From the NCBI RefSeq assembly GCF_000300235.2, contig NZ_CP004388.1, positions 2,151,501-2,215,500 on the forward strand: a stretch of DNA of 64,000 bases, in the 5' to 3' direction. The notes beneath the pieces are model-generated. The model did no database searches. It worked only from the letters and a program-made list of their open reading frames with translations, and had not been told where the DNA came from. This stretch comes from Thalassospira xiamenensis M-5 = DSM 17429 (GTDB lineage: Bacteria; Pseudomonadota; Alphaproteobacteria; Rhodospirillales; Thalassospiraceae). Below are positions 26,743 through 36,917 of this stretch, piece after piece (the first letter of the stretch is position 1; each line of letters opens with the position of its first letter). Made by a program: the position numbers and the translations under genes.

Positions 26743-28986
26743 TTATTCGAACCTGTTTGACCGCGGGAACCCGGTTGGCGGCATGCGTCCGGCACCGGCA
26801 CGCTTGCCAATCCATTCTGCAAGCTCGGTAACGGTACGTGTACGGCCCTCGCTGCCGCCCATGGTCCAGCTCAGTCCTTCTTCAAGATTGAACAGGACCA
26901 AATCAGCCATGCCACCCTGACGGTATTTCTGGAGGATAACACCGCGCCCACGGGTCATTTCAGGGACTTCGGAAACCGGATAGATCAGAAGTTTACGGTT
27001 TTCGCCCAGAACAGCGACATGATCCTTGTCGACCGGAAGGCAGATTTTTGCCTCTTCATCCTTGCCAAGGTTCAAAATCTGTTTACCGTTCTTGGTCTGC
27101 GCCACCACATCGGCTTCGGCCACCTGGAAACCGCGACCGGCAGAACTTGTAACAAGCAGGTTCCGGCCCGGCTTATGGATGACCATCGCAACGATGTCAT
27201 GTTCCTGGGGCAGATCAATCGTCAAACGGATCGGCTCACCATGACCACGTCCGCCCGGCAGCTTGTCGCACGACATCGTGTAACAGCGGCCTTCGGTGCT
27301 CATGATCAGAAGCTTGTCCGTCGTGAACGCCTTCAGCGCAAAACGCCCTTCGTCACCGTCCTTGAATTTCAGGTCGCTGATGTCTGACGTATGCCCCTTA
27401 AGGGCTCTGATCCAACCCATTTTCGAACAGATCACCATAATGGGTTCACGTTCAATCAGGGCTTCCAGCGGAACTTCGATTTCTTCCGGTGCATCACCGA
27501 TTTCGGTACGGCGCTTGCCAAGGGCTGTCTTCTTGCCGAATTTCTCGCGCATTTCCTCGACTTCGTCGCGGATTTTCTCCCAACGCAGGCTTTCGCTGGC
27601 AAGAAGTGCTTCGAGACCTTCTTTTTCTTCGGTCAGTTTCGCATGCTCGTTCTTGATTTCCATTTCTTCGAGCTTGCGCAAAGACCGCAGACGCATGTTG
27701 AGAATCGCATCTGCCTGAACTTCCGTCAGGTCGAAAGTCGACATCAACGACACCTTCGGCTCATCCTCGAAACGAATGATCCGGATGACCTCGTCAAGGT
27801 TCAGATAGGCAACAAGATAACCATCAAGCACTTCAAGGCGATGATTGATCTTGGCCAGTCGATGGTTGGAACGACGGATCAGAACGTCCTGACGATGGGC
27901 CAGGAACGCACGCAGCACTTCGCGCAGGTTCATGACGCGCGGCGTATTGTCCCCGTCCAGAACGTTCATGTTCAGACCAAACCGGATTTCCAGTTCGGTA
28001 TTCTTGAACAGCATCTCCATCAAATGTTCCGGCTCGACCGCACGGGTCCGCGGCTCAAACACCAGACGGATCAGGTCGGTCGATTCATCGCGAACATCGG
28101 CCAGAAGCGGAAGTTTTTTCAGAACCATCAGATCGGCAATACGCTCGACCAGTTTGGCTTTCTGAACCTGATAGGGAATTTCGGTCACAACGATCTGGAA
28201 CAGTCCATGACTGAGCTTCTCGACTTCCCATCTGGCGCGCAGACGGAACGAACCGCGCCCGGTGGCATAGGCCTCAAGAATGTTTTCGCGCGGCTCAACC
28301 AGAACCCCACCGGTCGGGAAGTCAGGGCCCGGAACACAGCGGACGAGTTCGGCAATCGAGGTATCAGGATTATCGATCAGCTTGATCAGGCCGGCACATA
28401 GTTCGCCAGCATTGTGCGGCGGAATGTTGGTTGCCATACCAACCGCAATACCGGCCGCACCATTGGCCAGCAGGTTCGGAAACGCTGCCGGCATGACAAT
28501 CGGTTCGTGGTCTTCGCCGTCATATGTCGGGCGGAAATCAACCGCATCTTCGTCAAGGCCATTCATCAGTGCCGCGGCAACGGCTGTCATGCGGGCCTCG
28601 GTATAACGCATTGCCGCTGCGTTATCGCCGTCAATGTTGCCAAAGTTCCCTTGCCCGTCGACCAACGGATAACGGACGGCAAAATCCTGTGCCAAACGCA
28701 CAAGCGCGTCATAGACAGACTGATCACCATGCGGGTGATATTTACCGATCACGTCACCGACAACACGGGCGCATTTCTTGAACCCCTGCGCCGGATCAAG
28801 TTTTAGCTGGCGCATGGCATACAGCAGACGCCGATGCACGGGTTTCAGACCATCGCGCACATCGGGAAGAGAACGCGACATGATCGTCGACATGGCATAA
28901 GCGAGATAACGTTCGCTCAACGCGTCGGCAAGGCGCGTTTCCCTGATTTGGCCGGCATTGGCCGGATCGGAAGTCTTGGTGCTCAT
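26743..28986 (-). CDS. parC: DNA topoisomerase IV subunit A
   Basis: Breaks and reseals DNA to decatenate daughter chromosomes, together with ParE. From the ATG at 28986 it is 747 residues; a TTG further upstream (29019) is a weaker start. The catalytic tyrosine is Y128 in [28 protein letters not shown] (41-58) is conserved. The C-terminal domain carries degenerate GyrA-type repeats without a clear GyrA box, as in ParC. At the quinolone-binding position, [12 protein letters not shown] has Gln where E. coli ParC has Ser80. It is transcribed in the same direction as recO upstream. Confidence 0.94.
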   Translation of the reverse strand: MSTKTSDPANAGQIRETRLADALSERYLAYAMSTIMSRSLPDVRDGLKPVHRRLLYAMRQLKLDPAQGFKKCARVVGDVIGKYHPHGDQSVYDALVRLAQDFAVRYPLVDGQGNFGNIDGDNAAAMRYTEARMTAVAAALMNGLDEDAVDFRPTYDGEDHEPIVMPAAFPNLLANGAAGIAVGMATNIPPHNAGELCAGLIKLIDNPDTSIAELVRCVPGPDFPTGGVLVEPRENILEAYATGRGSFRLRARWEVEKLSHGLFQIVVTEIPYQVQKAKLVERIADLMVLKKLPLLADVRDESTDLIRLVFEPRTRAVEPEHLMEMLFKNTELEIRFGLNMNVLDGDNTPRVMNLREVLRAFLAHRQDVLIRRSNHRLAKINHRLEVLDGYLVAYLNLDEVIRIIRFEDEPKVSLMSTFDLTEVQADAILNMRLRSLRKLEEMEIKNEHAKLTEEKEGLEALLASESLRWEKIRDEVEEMREKFGKKTALGKRRTEIGDAPEEIEVPLEALIEREPIMVICSKMGWIRALKGHTSDISDLKFKDGDEGRFALKAFTTDKLLIMSTEGRCYTMSCDKLPGGRGHGEPIRLTIDLPQEHDIVAMVIHKPGRNLLVTSSAGRGFQVAEADVVAQTKNGKQILNLGKDEEAKICLPVDKDHVAVLGENRKLLIYPVSEVPEMTRGRGVILQKYRQGGMADLVLFNLEEGLSWTMGGSEGRTRTVTELAEWIGKRAGAGRMPPTGFPRSNRFE

Positions 28987-29125
28987 GAACGATTTTTCTT
29001 GTTGTTTGGCAGGTTGCAATCAATTCGGCAATTCAGCCCGGTGTCCGGTGCTCAATCACCATTTTGGCAACATACTACGGTGGGTACGGTTATGGTCAAC
29101 ACAAGTCCGCATCAAAGTACGGTAT

Positions 29126-29881
29126 TTATTTTTCATCGGCGTCTACTGCGCGCCAGATATGGCTCACCAGCCGGTCGCGCGCGGCAACGGGCTTCACACC
29201 CTTTGCTTCAAAAATATCGCGATGAATGAAAAATCCGGTCAGTTTGATCCCTTGGCGAAACTGTTCATTCAATCCCTGATCGCGGCTGCTTTGTGCGGCC
29301 CTGCCTGCGGCAAGGAATGCCGGTAACGGCAACAGGCGATCACGATATGCCGTTCCTGCGGCCTCGGAAACAGCCCGACCGCTTTTGGGGGATACAAAGC
29401 AGAGGTCATCGGCAACATCCGTTGCCGCACACCGATCAAGGCTGAGCCCATAGCCAAGCTCGTCAAGCAACCCGACTTCCCATCGGATGTAAGACGCCAG
29501 CCATTGCTCCGTCTTAAGGGCGGAAAGCAGTGCAACCGTCCCCTGATACAATGTGGTGTGCGCTTCGCGTTCGGGCAATGTGACTTCCAGCATCGCACAG
29601 GCAGAACTCAACGCCATCAAGGGCCCGGGGGATAGCAGCAAATCGGCGACATGCGCGCCCGTCAGTTCGCAACGGAACTGCCCCAGATGTTCTGATAATC
29701 TGGCAGACCATCCGACACGAACTTCATTCCCCGGCTCCAGCGTACCGCGCATTGATTTGCTGGTGGCACCGCGCACCATGCCTGCATATCGACCATAGTC
29801 GCGCGTCAGCACCGACAAACGGACCGAGTTCTCACCGAGCTTGCGCGTGGAAAGGACGATCGCATCATCACGCCAGTCCAT
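29126..29881 (-). CDS. recO: DNA repair protein RecO
   Basis: Loads RecA on SSB-coated single-stranded DNA at gaps (RecFOR pathway). The 251 residues have the N-terminal OB fold (MDWRDDAIVLSTRKLGENSVRLSVLT, then YAGMVRGATSKSMRGTLEPGNEV). A helical domain follows with YIRWEVGLLDELGYGLSLDRCA near 155-176. The zinc-knuckle cysteines of some RecO are not complete here. The gene is last in the era block, 9 bases after a 55-residue membrane protein gene. Confidence 0.92.
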   Translation of the reverse strand: MDWRDDAIVLSTRKLGENSVRLSVLTRDYGRYAGMVRGATSKSMRGTLEPGNEVRVGWSARLSEHLGQFRCELTGAHVADLLLSPGPLMALSSACAMLEVTLPEREAHTTLYQGTVALLSALKTEQWLASYIRWEVGLLDELGYGLSLDRCAATDVADDLCFVSPKSGRAVSEAAGTAYRDRLLPLPAFLAAGRAAQSSRDQGLNEQFRQGIKLTGFFIHRDIFEAKGVKPVAARDRLVSHIWRAVDADEK

Positions 29882-29890
29882 CCTGCACCT

Positions 29891-30058
29891 CTAGAAAAAA
29901 CCGCGCGGCACAATCAGACGGGTAACAAGGAAGAAAAGCCCGACAAGGCTGGATGCAAGACAGATGAACGCAACAATAAAAACAATACGTTTCAATGTGT
30001 TGCTGCTTGCAACGTGATCAATTGCATCATTAATCGGGTCATTGTCGTGCCTGGTCAT
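29891..30058 (-). CDS. Small single-pass membrane protein, 55 aa, unknown
   Basis: From the ATG at 30058 it encodes MTRHDNDPINDAID..., a charged 25-residue head, then one hydrophobic helix (IVFIVAFICLASSLVGLFFLV) and a short basic end. Its ATG overlaps the stop of the preceding 76-residue gene (TAATG), and recO begins 9 bases after its own stop. So it is embedded in the era-recO operon and likely translated. I do not recognise a family. An earlier in-frame start at 30088 is less likely because of the tight overlap. Confidence 0.65.
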   Translation of the reverse strand: MTRHDNDPINDAIDHVASSNTLKRIVFIVAFICLASSLVGLFFLVTRLIVPRGFF

Positions 30059-30288
30059 TACGACGGTCCATTTCCATTCAAACGCCAAAGCAACCCAAGA
30101 ACGAAGGTGGCAATAGCCGCCAACAACGCCAGCAGATTAACCGGGCGCGAAAGGAATGATTTGTCGCGCTCGATATTTTTACCATCATGCCGGTAACGAA
30201 ACGGTCGCCGGGCGACACGTGCAACGATCATCGCGGCAACGGCGCCAACGACGATCAACACTATTCCCCATAAAGATCCGTTTTCCAT
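30058..30288 (-). CDS. Small two-helix membrane protein, 76 aa, unknown
   Basis: From the ATG at 30288 (AGGTTTGG upstream) it encodes 76 residues. A first helix is SLWGIVLIVVGAVAAMIVARVA, then a basic loop RRPFRYRHDGKNIERDKSF, then a second helix LLALLAAIATFVLGLLWRL. It lies 50 bases after era and overlaps the next mini gene by one base. The loop is strongly basic, so it should face the cytoplasm. No family recognised. The frame extends to 30342, but that start lacks a good site. Confidence 0.6.
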   Translation of the reverse strand: MENGSLWGIVLIVVGAVAAMIVARVARRPFRYRHDGKNIERDKSFLSRPVNLLALLAAIATFVLGLLWRLNGNGPS

Positions 30289-30338
30289 ATCCAAACCTGC
30301 AGGCAGGGCAAATGTGCGCGAAATTGACGCGCCATGTA

Positions 30339-31277
30339 TCAAGCGTTGGGATCAAGTCCCCACATCGCAAATCGATTGGGATCATCGCCCCAATTTTCGC
30401 GCACCTTGACGAACAGGAACAGATGAACCCGACGTTCGAAAATCGCTTCAAGTTCCTTTCTGGCATCACTGCCAAGGGCCTTGATACGCTTACCACCCTT
30501 GCCAAGGATGATGGCTTTCTGGCCTTCGCGCTCGACGAAAATCGTCTGCTCCAGCTTGACGGAACCATCCTTGCGTTCTTCCCACAATTCGGTTTCGACC
30601 GTTGCGGAATACGGCAATTCCTGCTGCAGCTGATAGTAAAGTTTTTCGCGCGTTATTTCTGCCGCCAGCAACCGCAACGGCATATCCGAAACGTCGTCTT
30701 CGGGGAACATCCACGGACCATCGGGCATCTTGGCCGCAAGGAAATTCACCAGATCCTGCGTACCAGAACCCTTTTTGGCCGAAATCATGAAGACATCGGT
30801 GAAAACTTCCTCGGCAAAGAATTCCTGCGACAGACGTAGCAGCTTTTCCTTGTCGGCCACCTTGTCGACTTTGTTCATCGCCAGAATGGCTTTGCGGTTC
30901 TGGGATTTGAGCTGATCAATGATCGCGCGCACCTCGTCGGTGATCCCTGCCCCGGCATCAATCACCAGAACAACAAGATCGGCATCATCCGCACCGTTCC
31001 AGGCGGCTTTGACCATTGCACGGTCCAGACGGCGCTTCGGCGCAAAGATGCCCGGCGTGTCGATAAACACCAGCTGCGCGTCATCGGTCATGACAATGCC
31101 GCGCACGCGCGTGCGTGTTGTCTGCACCTTGGGCGAAACGATGGATACTTTTGTGCCAACAAGCTGATTGAGCAATGTCGATTTTCCGGCGTTTGGCGCC
31201 CCGACAAGTGCGACAAAGCCGCAACGCTGCTGATAAGGTAATCTGTCTTCGTTCACCGGAGTGGGAACCTCATTCAT
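30339..31277 (-). CDS. era: GTPase Era
   Basis: Essential GTPase that binds 16S rRNA near its 3' end and guides 30S assembly. In 312 residues, the GTPase motifs are GAPNAGKSTLLNQL (G1, ~26-39), DTPG (G3) and MNKVD (G4). The C-terminal KH domain includes IILGKGGKRIKALGSDARKEL. The N-terminus overlaps the end of rnc by 8 bases, a common arrangement that ties RNase III and Era production together. Confidence 0.96.
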   Translation of the reverse strand: MNEVPTPVNEDRLPYQQRCGFVALVGAPNAGKSTLLNQLVGTKVSIVSPKVQTTRTRVRGIVMTDDAQLVFIDTPGIFAPKRRLDRAMVKAAWNGADDADLVVLVIDAGAGITDEVRAIIDQLKSQNRKAILAMNKVDKVADKEKLLRLSQEFFAEEVFTDVFMISAKKGSGTQDLVNFLAAKMPDGPWMFPEDDVSDMPLRLLAAEITREKLYYQLQQELPYSATVETELWEERKDGSVKLEQTIFVEREGQKAIILGKGGKRIKALGSDARKELEAIFERRVHLFLFVKVRENWGDDPNRFAMWGLDPNA

Positions 31278-31953
31278 GGTTCAGTGTATCCAACATCAAT
31301 TGAGCAGCCAGTTGTTCTGCCTCGCGTTTCGATTTGCCCTCGGCCTTTACACTTTCACCGTCTCCTGTGCTCAGTTCAATGGTAAAGACAGGTGCATGCG
31401 CGGGGCCCTGACGACCGACCATTTCATATTTCGGCAATGGCTTGCCACGTCCCTGCAAAAGTTCCTGCAATCGGGTTTTTGCATCTTGCGGCGGCTTGGG
31501 CGCTTCATCGAGAAGCGGCAACCAGAGCCGTTCGATAAATTCTCTTGCCGGTTCCAGACCACCGTCAAGATAGAGTGCGGCAATCACCGCCTCCATGCAA
31601 TCAGATAAAATGGCGGGATTGGTATCCGCACCGGCGGCACGTTCGCCTTTTGCCATCTGGATATGGCTGCCAAGGCCGATCTGCTGTGCCAGTCTGGCAA
31701 GCGTTTCACGACGCACCAGCGCGACAAAACGCTTGGCCATCGCGCCTTCGCGCTCGCGCCCGAAACGCGTATAAAGCATTTCGGCAACAACCAGCCCCAG
31801 AACCCTGTCGCCCAGAAACTCCAGCCGTTCATTGCCGCCGCTTAACGCATCCTTGCCTTTTGCGGCACTGCGATGCGTCAACGCAACCCGAAGCAGATCG
31901 GGTTGCGCAAACTCGTGATCAATCTCGGCAATCAATGGCACCGTTTCGGCCAT
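31270..31953 (-). CDS. rnc: Ribonuclease III
   Basis: Cleaves double-stranded RNA, including rRNA precursors. The 227 residues hold the catalytic signature ERLEFLGDRVLGLVVAEML near 42-60 with its acidic residues, and a second acidic site in LSDCMEAVIAALYLDGG. A C-terminal double-stranded RNA-binding domain occupies about 155-225 (KTRLQELLQGRG, then KAEGKSKREAEQLAAQLML). The start overlaps the lepB stop (TGATG) and the end overlaps era. Confidence 0.96.
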   Translation of the reverse strand: MAETVPLIAEIDHEFAQPDLLRVALTHRSAAKGKDALSGGNERLEFLGDRVLGLVVAEMLYTRFGREREGAMAKRFVALVRRETLARLAQQIGLGSHIQMAKGERAAGADTNPAILSDCMEAVIAALYLDGGLEPAREFIERLWLPLLDEAPKPPQDAKTRLQELLQGRGKPLPKYEMVGRQGPAHAPVFTIELSTGDGESVKAEGKSKREAEQLAAQLMLDTLNHE

Positions 31954-32699
31954 CAGTTGACCCCCTGGAACAGCCGGTCAAACCGGATGCTGCCCAAGTC
32001 ATAGATCGGCTGGGAACTGTCTTTGGAATAGAACAGGAATTCAGCACGTCCCACGAGGTTTTCGATCGGGACAAACCGGAAGCGCGACGGGAAGGCCCGG
32101 CTGTCGGCCGAATTGTCGCGGTTATCGCCCATCATGAAGAAATGCCCTTCGGGGACGGTAAACGGTTCGGTGTTATCGCTTGGCCCCTGATCGCCAAAGA
32201 TCTCGAGGATACGATGAACCTTACCATTCGGAAGTGTTTCGATATATTGCGGAACGGCAATCGCCTGCCCGCTGCCATCGGTCAGGATATAGTCTTCGAT
32301 CCGGTCACGTTCTACCGTCTGGCCATTAATCAGCAAACGGCCATTGGTGACCTGAACCGTATCGCCCGGCAGGCCGATCACGCGTTTGATATAATCCTGC
32401 GACGGATCAGCAGGCAGTTTGAAAACCACCACATCGCCGCGTTCCGGTTCGGACGACATGATGCGACCGGGAATCAGCGGCACGCTGAACGGCAGGCTGT
32501 GCTTTGAATATCCATAGGAAAATTTCGACACAAACAAATAGTCACCAACCAGCAAGGTCGGGATCATCGAACCGGATGGAATATTAAACGGTTCGAAGGC
32601 GAATGTCCGAACCAGAAGCGCGATCACAATGGCCCAGAAAACGGTTTTGAAGGTGTCCAGAAGTCCACCCGTTTTCTTCTTTTGCACTAGCTTTTCCAT
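31953..32699 (-). CDS. lepB: Signal peptidase I
   Basis: Removes signal peptides from exported proteins at the outer face of the inner membrane. Of 248 residues, a basic N-terminus precedes one membrane helix (VFWAIVIALLVRTFAF, ~20-35). The catalytic serine is S44 in PSGSMIPTL and the general-base lysine K105 in YIKRVIGLPGD. GDNRDNSADSR is the conserved box E. It sits between acpS and rnc, with a one-base overlap to rnc. Confidence 0.95.
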   Translation of the reverse strand: MEKLVQKKKTGGLLDTFKTVFWAIVIALLVRTFAFEPFNIPSGSMIPTLLVGDYLFVSKFSYGYSKHSLPFSVPLIPGRIMSSEPERGDVVVFKLPADPSQDYIKRVIGLPGDTVQVTNGRLLINGQTVERDRIEDYILTDGSGQAIAVPQYIETLPNGKVHRILEIFGDQGPSDNTEPFTVPEGHFFMMGDNRDNSADSRAFPSRFRFVPIENLVGRAEFLFYSKDSSQPIYDLGSIRFDRLFQGVN

Positions 32700-32729
32700 T
32701 CAGTATTTAAACCAATCACTTTTTGCCAA

Positions 32730-33125
32730 TCAATCGGCCGAAATTACAACGACCGCATTCGCCAGCGGGTATTCGTCTGTCAGCGTTACATAAACTGATG
32801 CAACTTTTCCCTCTGGCGTCAATTCTTCAAGTCTTTTCAGCGCCCCGTCAATCAGGACCATGTCGGGTTTGCCGCTCGGCTGGTGCACAACACCCATCGT
32901 GCTGTGATACACGCCACGACGAAACCCCGTACCCAGCGCCTTGGAACAGGCTTCCTTTGCCGCAAAGGACATCGCCAGTGACGACGCCGTGCGGTGCGGG
33001 CGACGTTTGGCACGCGCGATCTCGACGTCGGTGAAAACACGGTTCATGAAACGCTCGCCATGGCGTTCCAGCGCGGTTTCAATCCGCCGGATATCACACA
33101 GATCGGTGCCAATGCCAATAATCAT
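32730..33125 (-). CDS. acpS: Holo-[acyl-carrier-protein] synthase
   Basis: Transfers 4'-phosphopantetheine from CoA to the acyl carrier protein, needed for fatty acid synthesis. The 131 residues begin IIGIGTDLCDIRRIE, with the metal-binding Asp, and continue with SFAAKEACSKALGTG, which contains the second acidic metal ligand. The start overlaps the pdxJ stop by one base (TAATG). The pdxJ-acpS-lepB order is common in proteobacteria. Confidence 0.94.
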   Translation of the reverse strand: MIIGIGTDLCDIRRIETALERHGERFMNRVFTDVEIARAKRRPHRTASSLAMSFAAKEACSKALGTGFRRGVYHSTMGVVHQPSGKPDMVLIDGALKRLEELTPEGKVASVYVTLTDEYPLANAVVVISAD

Positions 33126-33871
33126 TATTGGTCGCCACTTTCCTGACGTGCCTCGTCCATCAACCGGCGCATTTCCGCGATACTGTTTTCAAGCCCGGTG
33201 AAGACGGCCTCGCCGATCAGAAAATGCCCGATATTGAGTTCGGCAATCTCGGGCATCGCCGCAATTGGCGAAACGGTATCAAAGCCAAGCCCATGCCCGG
33301 CATGAACTTCAAGGCCGATACTTGCACCATAACGCACGGCATCCCTAATGCGGTCCAGTTCGCGCGCCTGTGCGGCACCGGTTGCTTCGCAATAGGCACC
33401 CGTATGGATTTCGACAACAGGCGCGCCAAGATGTCTGGCCGCATCGAGCTGCGCCTTCGATGCTTCGATAAATAGCGATACCCGAATACCGGCAGCCCCC
33501 AGTTCGGCAACATACCTTTTCAGGTGATTGTGACCACCCGCCGCATCCAGCCCGCCTTCCGTCGTGCGTTCTTCACGCTTCTCCGGAACAATGCAGGCGG
33601 CATGGGGTTTTGCCGCAATCGCAATGGCCAGCATTTCATCGGTTGCCGCCATTTCAAAATTCAGCGGAAGATCAATTTCCGCACGCAACCGCTTGATATC
33701 ATTATCGGAAATATGGCGACGATCTTCGCGCAAATGGGCCGTAATACCGTCAGCGCCGGCCTTTGCGGCCAGTTTGGCAGCCCGGACCGGATCGGGATGC
33801 GCCCCACCCCGTGCGTTACGGATCGTGGCAACGTGATCGATATTCACACCCAGTCTTAATTTCGCACTCAT
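33125..33871 (-). CDS. pdxJ: Pyridoxine 5'-phosphate synthase
   Basis: Makes pyridoxine phosphate from deoxyxylulose phosphate and 3-amino-2-oxopropyl phosphate (DXP-dependent B6 pathway). The 248-residue TIM barrel begins [18 protein letters not shown], with conserved active-site Asp/His. HLREDRRHI and [12 protein letters not shown] are phosphate- and substrate-binding segments. It overlaps the DUF2062 gene upstream (ATGA) and acpS downstream. Many window enzymes (MetY, threonine dehydratase, ornithine decarboxylase) use its product PLP. Confidence 0.95.
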   Translation of the reverse strand: MSAKLRLGVNIDHVATIRNARGGAHPDPVRAAKLAAKAGADGITAHLREDRRHISDNDIKRLRAEIDLPLNFEMAATDEMLAIAIAAKPHAACIVPEKREERTTEGGLDAAGGHNHLKRYVAELGAAGIRVSLFIEASKAQLDAARHLGAPVVEIHTGAYCEATGAAQARELDRIRDAVRYGASIGLEVHAGHGLGFDTVSPIAAMPEIAELNIGHFLIGEAVFTGLENSIAEMRRLMDEARQESGDQ

Positions 33872-34578
33872 TGCGTTTCGTCCTGCTTTTTGGTGGCACT
33901 GGCCGCTGCCGAACCGATTTTCTTTTTGGCACTTTCAAGCATCGGTCCAAGACCGTGGCGTTCGGATGTTTTCATCCGGCGCAGAATGCGATTGTGACGA
34001 TAGATGACCACAGCCCGACGTACCGGGAAGTAAAACAGCATCCAGACGACAAGTGAAGTGGGAACACACCCGACCATCATCGGCCAGATAATATCGACAA
34101 TACTGTCCCACAACTGGCCAAGCCGGGCCTGATCGACCGTATCCCAGTGACCGAAAATCAGGCCACCACCGATATAGCTTAATCCCATGACCACAAAATC
34201 CCAAAGGACCGCCATGTTGAAATGCACGGTATCCGCGGCACGATCAACGCCAAGGATCCAGTTCCCGCACGTATATAACCACAGCCATATGAAGGGGAAT
34301 GTCCAGGGATTGCCGACAATGGTGCCAAGCAATGACGCCACCAGATTGCTGCGCGTCAGCATGCTGAACAATGCCGAAAGGACAAAATGGAAGCCGATAA
34401 ACGGGGTAAAGGATATTGCCGCCCCAATGGCAAAGCCCGAAGCAATGCTATAGGGCGTCCCAGGAAGTCGCGCGACCCGATGGGCGAAATACCGCGAAGA
34501 CCTACGCCAGCCGCCGCGCGGCCAAAGCACATTTCTTATGCGTTGAAAAGATGTCGGTTTGATACGGCGCCGGAACAT
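33868..34578 (-). CDS. DUF2062 membrane protein
   Basis: A 236-residue protein of the DUF2062 family with 3-4 membrane helices. Typical is the segment [30 protein letters not shown], followed by [32 protein letters not shown]. The C-terminal tail (~200-236) is basic and Ala/Lys-rich ([16 protein letters not shown]). Function is unknown; the conserved GNPWT motif is also seen in other bacteria. Its stop overlaps the pdxJ start, so it heads the pdxJ-acpS-lepB-rnc-era-recO block. Confidence 0.85.
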   Translation of the reverse strand: MFRRRIKPTSFQRIRNVLWPRGGWRRSSRYFAHRVARLPGTPYSIASGFAIGAAISFTPFIGFHFVLSALFSMLTRSNLVASLLGTIVGNPWTFPFIWLWLYTCGNWILGVDRAADTVHFNMAVLWDFVVMGLSYIGGGLIFGHWDTVDQARLGQLWDSIVDIIWPMMVGCVPTSLVVWMLFYFPVRRAVVIYRHNRILRRMKTSERHGLGPMLESAKKKIGSAAASATKKQDETQ

Positions 34579-34709
34579 GCAGGATCAATTCATAGGCCAA
34601 ACGGGACAGGCATAAAACAGGTGTGGCATATGCGTAAGTGTTAGCCGCCCGAATGGCAAGGATTTTGCGCCCGATTTGACCAAAAGGCGAACTCCTTCAC
34701 AATCCTGTT

Positions 34710-36851
34710 TCATCCGCGTGCACGCTCGACGGTGTTGACCACAGGTGTCGCGCGCAATGCCGCGATAATGTTGGTCAGATGTTTGACGTCAACCACATCA
34801 ATATCGATCAGCATTTCAAAGAAATCCTGCGTGCGGTTGGTGAAGCGAAGGTTGGTGATGTTGCCATGGTTCTTGGCAATCACACTGGTAATGGAACTTA
34901 ATGCCCCCTGTTCATGGCCAACCGTAAGGCCAAGGCGGCCGATGAAATGTTCTGGTTCACCGTCATTATCCCAGCCGACATCAAGCCAGCGTTCCGGCTG
35001 TTCGGTAAAGGTTTCAAGCGTATCGCAATCAATCGTGTGAATGGTAACGCCCTTGCCGGTCGTGACGATCCCGACAATGCGGTCCCCCGGCAACGGATGG
35101 CAGCAACCGGCATAATGCACGGCCATTCCCGGTATCAGCCCCTTAAGCGGTATGGCGTGATCATGCTTGCGGTTTCGCGCACGCTCATGCGGGATCACTT
35201 TCCGGGCGGTTTCGACGTCCTTTGAGCCCGGGAACACCGCATGCACGACTTCCCGACCGGTATGATGTCCCGCACCAACAGATGCCAGAAGCGTATCAAC
35301 ACTCGGCATTTTGAAGATCTTCAATACGCCATCAATGGCCTTGTCGGAATAGTCATAACCTTCCTGGCGGAATGCCTTCTGCAGGATGGCTTTCCCAAGG
35401 TCCTTGTATTGGTCGTCCTGTTGCTGTCGGATAAAGCGGCGAATACGCGCGCGCGCCTTGCCTGTAACAACGAAGCGCTCCCATGTCGGATTCGGGGTCT
35501 GCGCCTTCGAGGTGACAATTTCGATCTGATCGCCATTGTTCAGCGTCGTGCGCAACGGCACCATCGCGCCGTTGACCTTCGCCCCGACACAGGTGTCGCC
35601 GATATGGGTGTGGATCATGTATGCGAAATCAACCGGCGTCGCACCAGCAGGCAGGGCAATCACATCGCCCTTGGGGCTGAAACAGAATACCTGATCCTGG
35701 AACATCGCCAGCTTGGTATGTTCCAGAAACTCTTCGGGCTCGGATGCGTGTTCAAGGATATCAAGCAGATCGCGCAGCCAGCGATACTGAACGCCTTCCT
35801 TGTTTTCATCCCCGCTGCCCTGCTTGTAGGCCCAGTGCGCAGCAACACCGTTCTCGTTGACCTCGTGCATCTGTCGCGTGCGGATTTGCACTTCGATGCG
35901 ATGGTTTTCAGGGCCAAGGACGGTGGTATGTATCGACCGGTAACCGTTGGGCTTGGGCGTTGATATGTAATCCTTGAACCGGCCCGGAATGACCTTGTAA
36001 TTGGCATGCAGATAGCCAAGAACCTCATAGCATTGCGGCATGTCATCGACCAGAACGCGGAACGCCATGATGTCTGACAGCTCGCCAAACGTGATGTTCT
36101 TGCGCTGCATCTTCTGCCAGATCGAATATGGCCGTTTTTCACGTCCGTAAATATCGACCGACAGCCCCTGGCGGCTGATGACGTCTTTTAGCTCGGTAAC
36201 GATGCGGTTGACGACATTGTCGTCCTTCTCGCGCAGGAATTCCAGCCGGGCTCGGATCGAATCACGTGCTTCGGGATTGATATGCTGAAAGGCGAGATCT
36301 TCAAGTTCTTCCTTGATGTCATGCATACCGATGCGTTCGGCAAGCGGGGCATAAATCTCAAGCGTTTCTGCCGCAATCCGCACCCGTTTTTCCGGCTTCG
36401 GGATGTAATGCAGCGTGCGCATATTATGCAACCGGTCCGCAAGCTTCACCAGAAGAACACGGATGTCCTCGGACATCGCCAGCAACAGCTTGCGGAAATT
36501 CTCCGCCTGCTTTGAATCGGCAGATTTCAGTTCAATCTGTGTCAGCTTGGTCACACCATCGACCAGCTTCATGATGTTGCTGCCAAACAGCTTGGTAATT
36601 TCCTGCGGCGTTGCGTCGGTGTCTTCGATGGTGTCGTGCAGCAGCGCCGTGATGATCGTGTCGCAATCCAGCTTGTAGTTCGTCAGGATACCTGCAACTT
36701 CGATCGGATGGGAAAAGTACGGGTCGCCATTGGCACGCTTTTGCGAACCATGTTTCTGGGTCGCATAGACATATGCCCGGTTCAGCGATGTTTCGCATGC
36801 ATCCGGATCATAGGCCTTAACCCGTTCCACAAGTTCGTATTGGCGCATCAT
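34710..36851 (-). CDS. Bifunctional (p)ppGpp synthetase/hydrolase (Rel/SpoT)
   Basis: Makes and breaks down the stringent-response alarmone. In 713 residues, the HD hydrolase domain is intact (FSHPIEVA near 45, LLHDTIEDT near 70). The synthetase domain follows with GRFKDYISTPKPNGYRSIHT; the RFKD sequence is the RXKD motif of bifunctional enzymes. TGS comes next (VFCFSPKGDVIALPAG), then a conserved Cys-rich/helical region (HYAGCCHPLPGDRIVGI), and a C-terminal ACT domain. It is the only such gene in the window, as usual in alphaproteobacteria. rpoZ lies just upstream on the same strand, with a terminator between. Confidence 0.94.
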   Translation of the reverse strand: MMRQYELVERVKAYDPDACETSLNRAYVYATQKHGSQKRANGDPYFSHPIEVAGILTNYKLDCDTIITALLHDTIEDTDATPQEITKLFGSNIMKLVDGVTKLTQIELKSADSKQAENFRKLLLAMSEDIRVLLVKLADRLHNMRTLHYIPKPEKRVRIAAETLEIYAPLAERIGMHDIKEELEDLAFQHINPEARDSIRARLEFLREKDDNVVNRIVTELKDVISRQGLSVDIYGREKRPYSIWQKMQRKNITFGELSDIMAFRVLVDDMPQCYEVLGYLHANYKVIPGRFKDYISTPKPNGYRSIHTTVLGPENHRIEVQIRTRQMHEVNENGVAAHWAYKQGSGDENKEGVQYRWLRDLLDILEHASEPEEFLEHTKLAMFQDQVFCFSPKGDVIALPAGATPVDFAYMIHTHIGDTCVGAKVNGAMVPLRTTLNNGDQIEIVTSKAQTPNPTWERFVVTGKARARIRRFIRQQQDDQYKDLGKAILQKAFRQEGYDYSDKAIDGVLKIFKMPSVDTLLASVGAGHHTGREVVHAVFPGSKDVETARKVIPHERARNRKHDHAIPLKGLIPGMAVHYAGCCHPLPGDRIVGIVTTGKGVTIHTIDCDTLETFTEQPERWLDVGWDNDGEPEHFIGRLGLTVGHEQGALSSITSVIAKNHGNITNLRFTNRTQDFFEMLIDIDVVDVKHLTNIIAALRATPVVNTVERARG

Positions 36852-36917
36852 TCAGTGGCTTCTCCGTATTCATCCAAAGGCCGAAATCCGGCCCTTTCAT
36901 AAGATAGTACGATTTGG

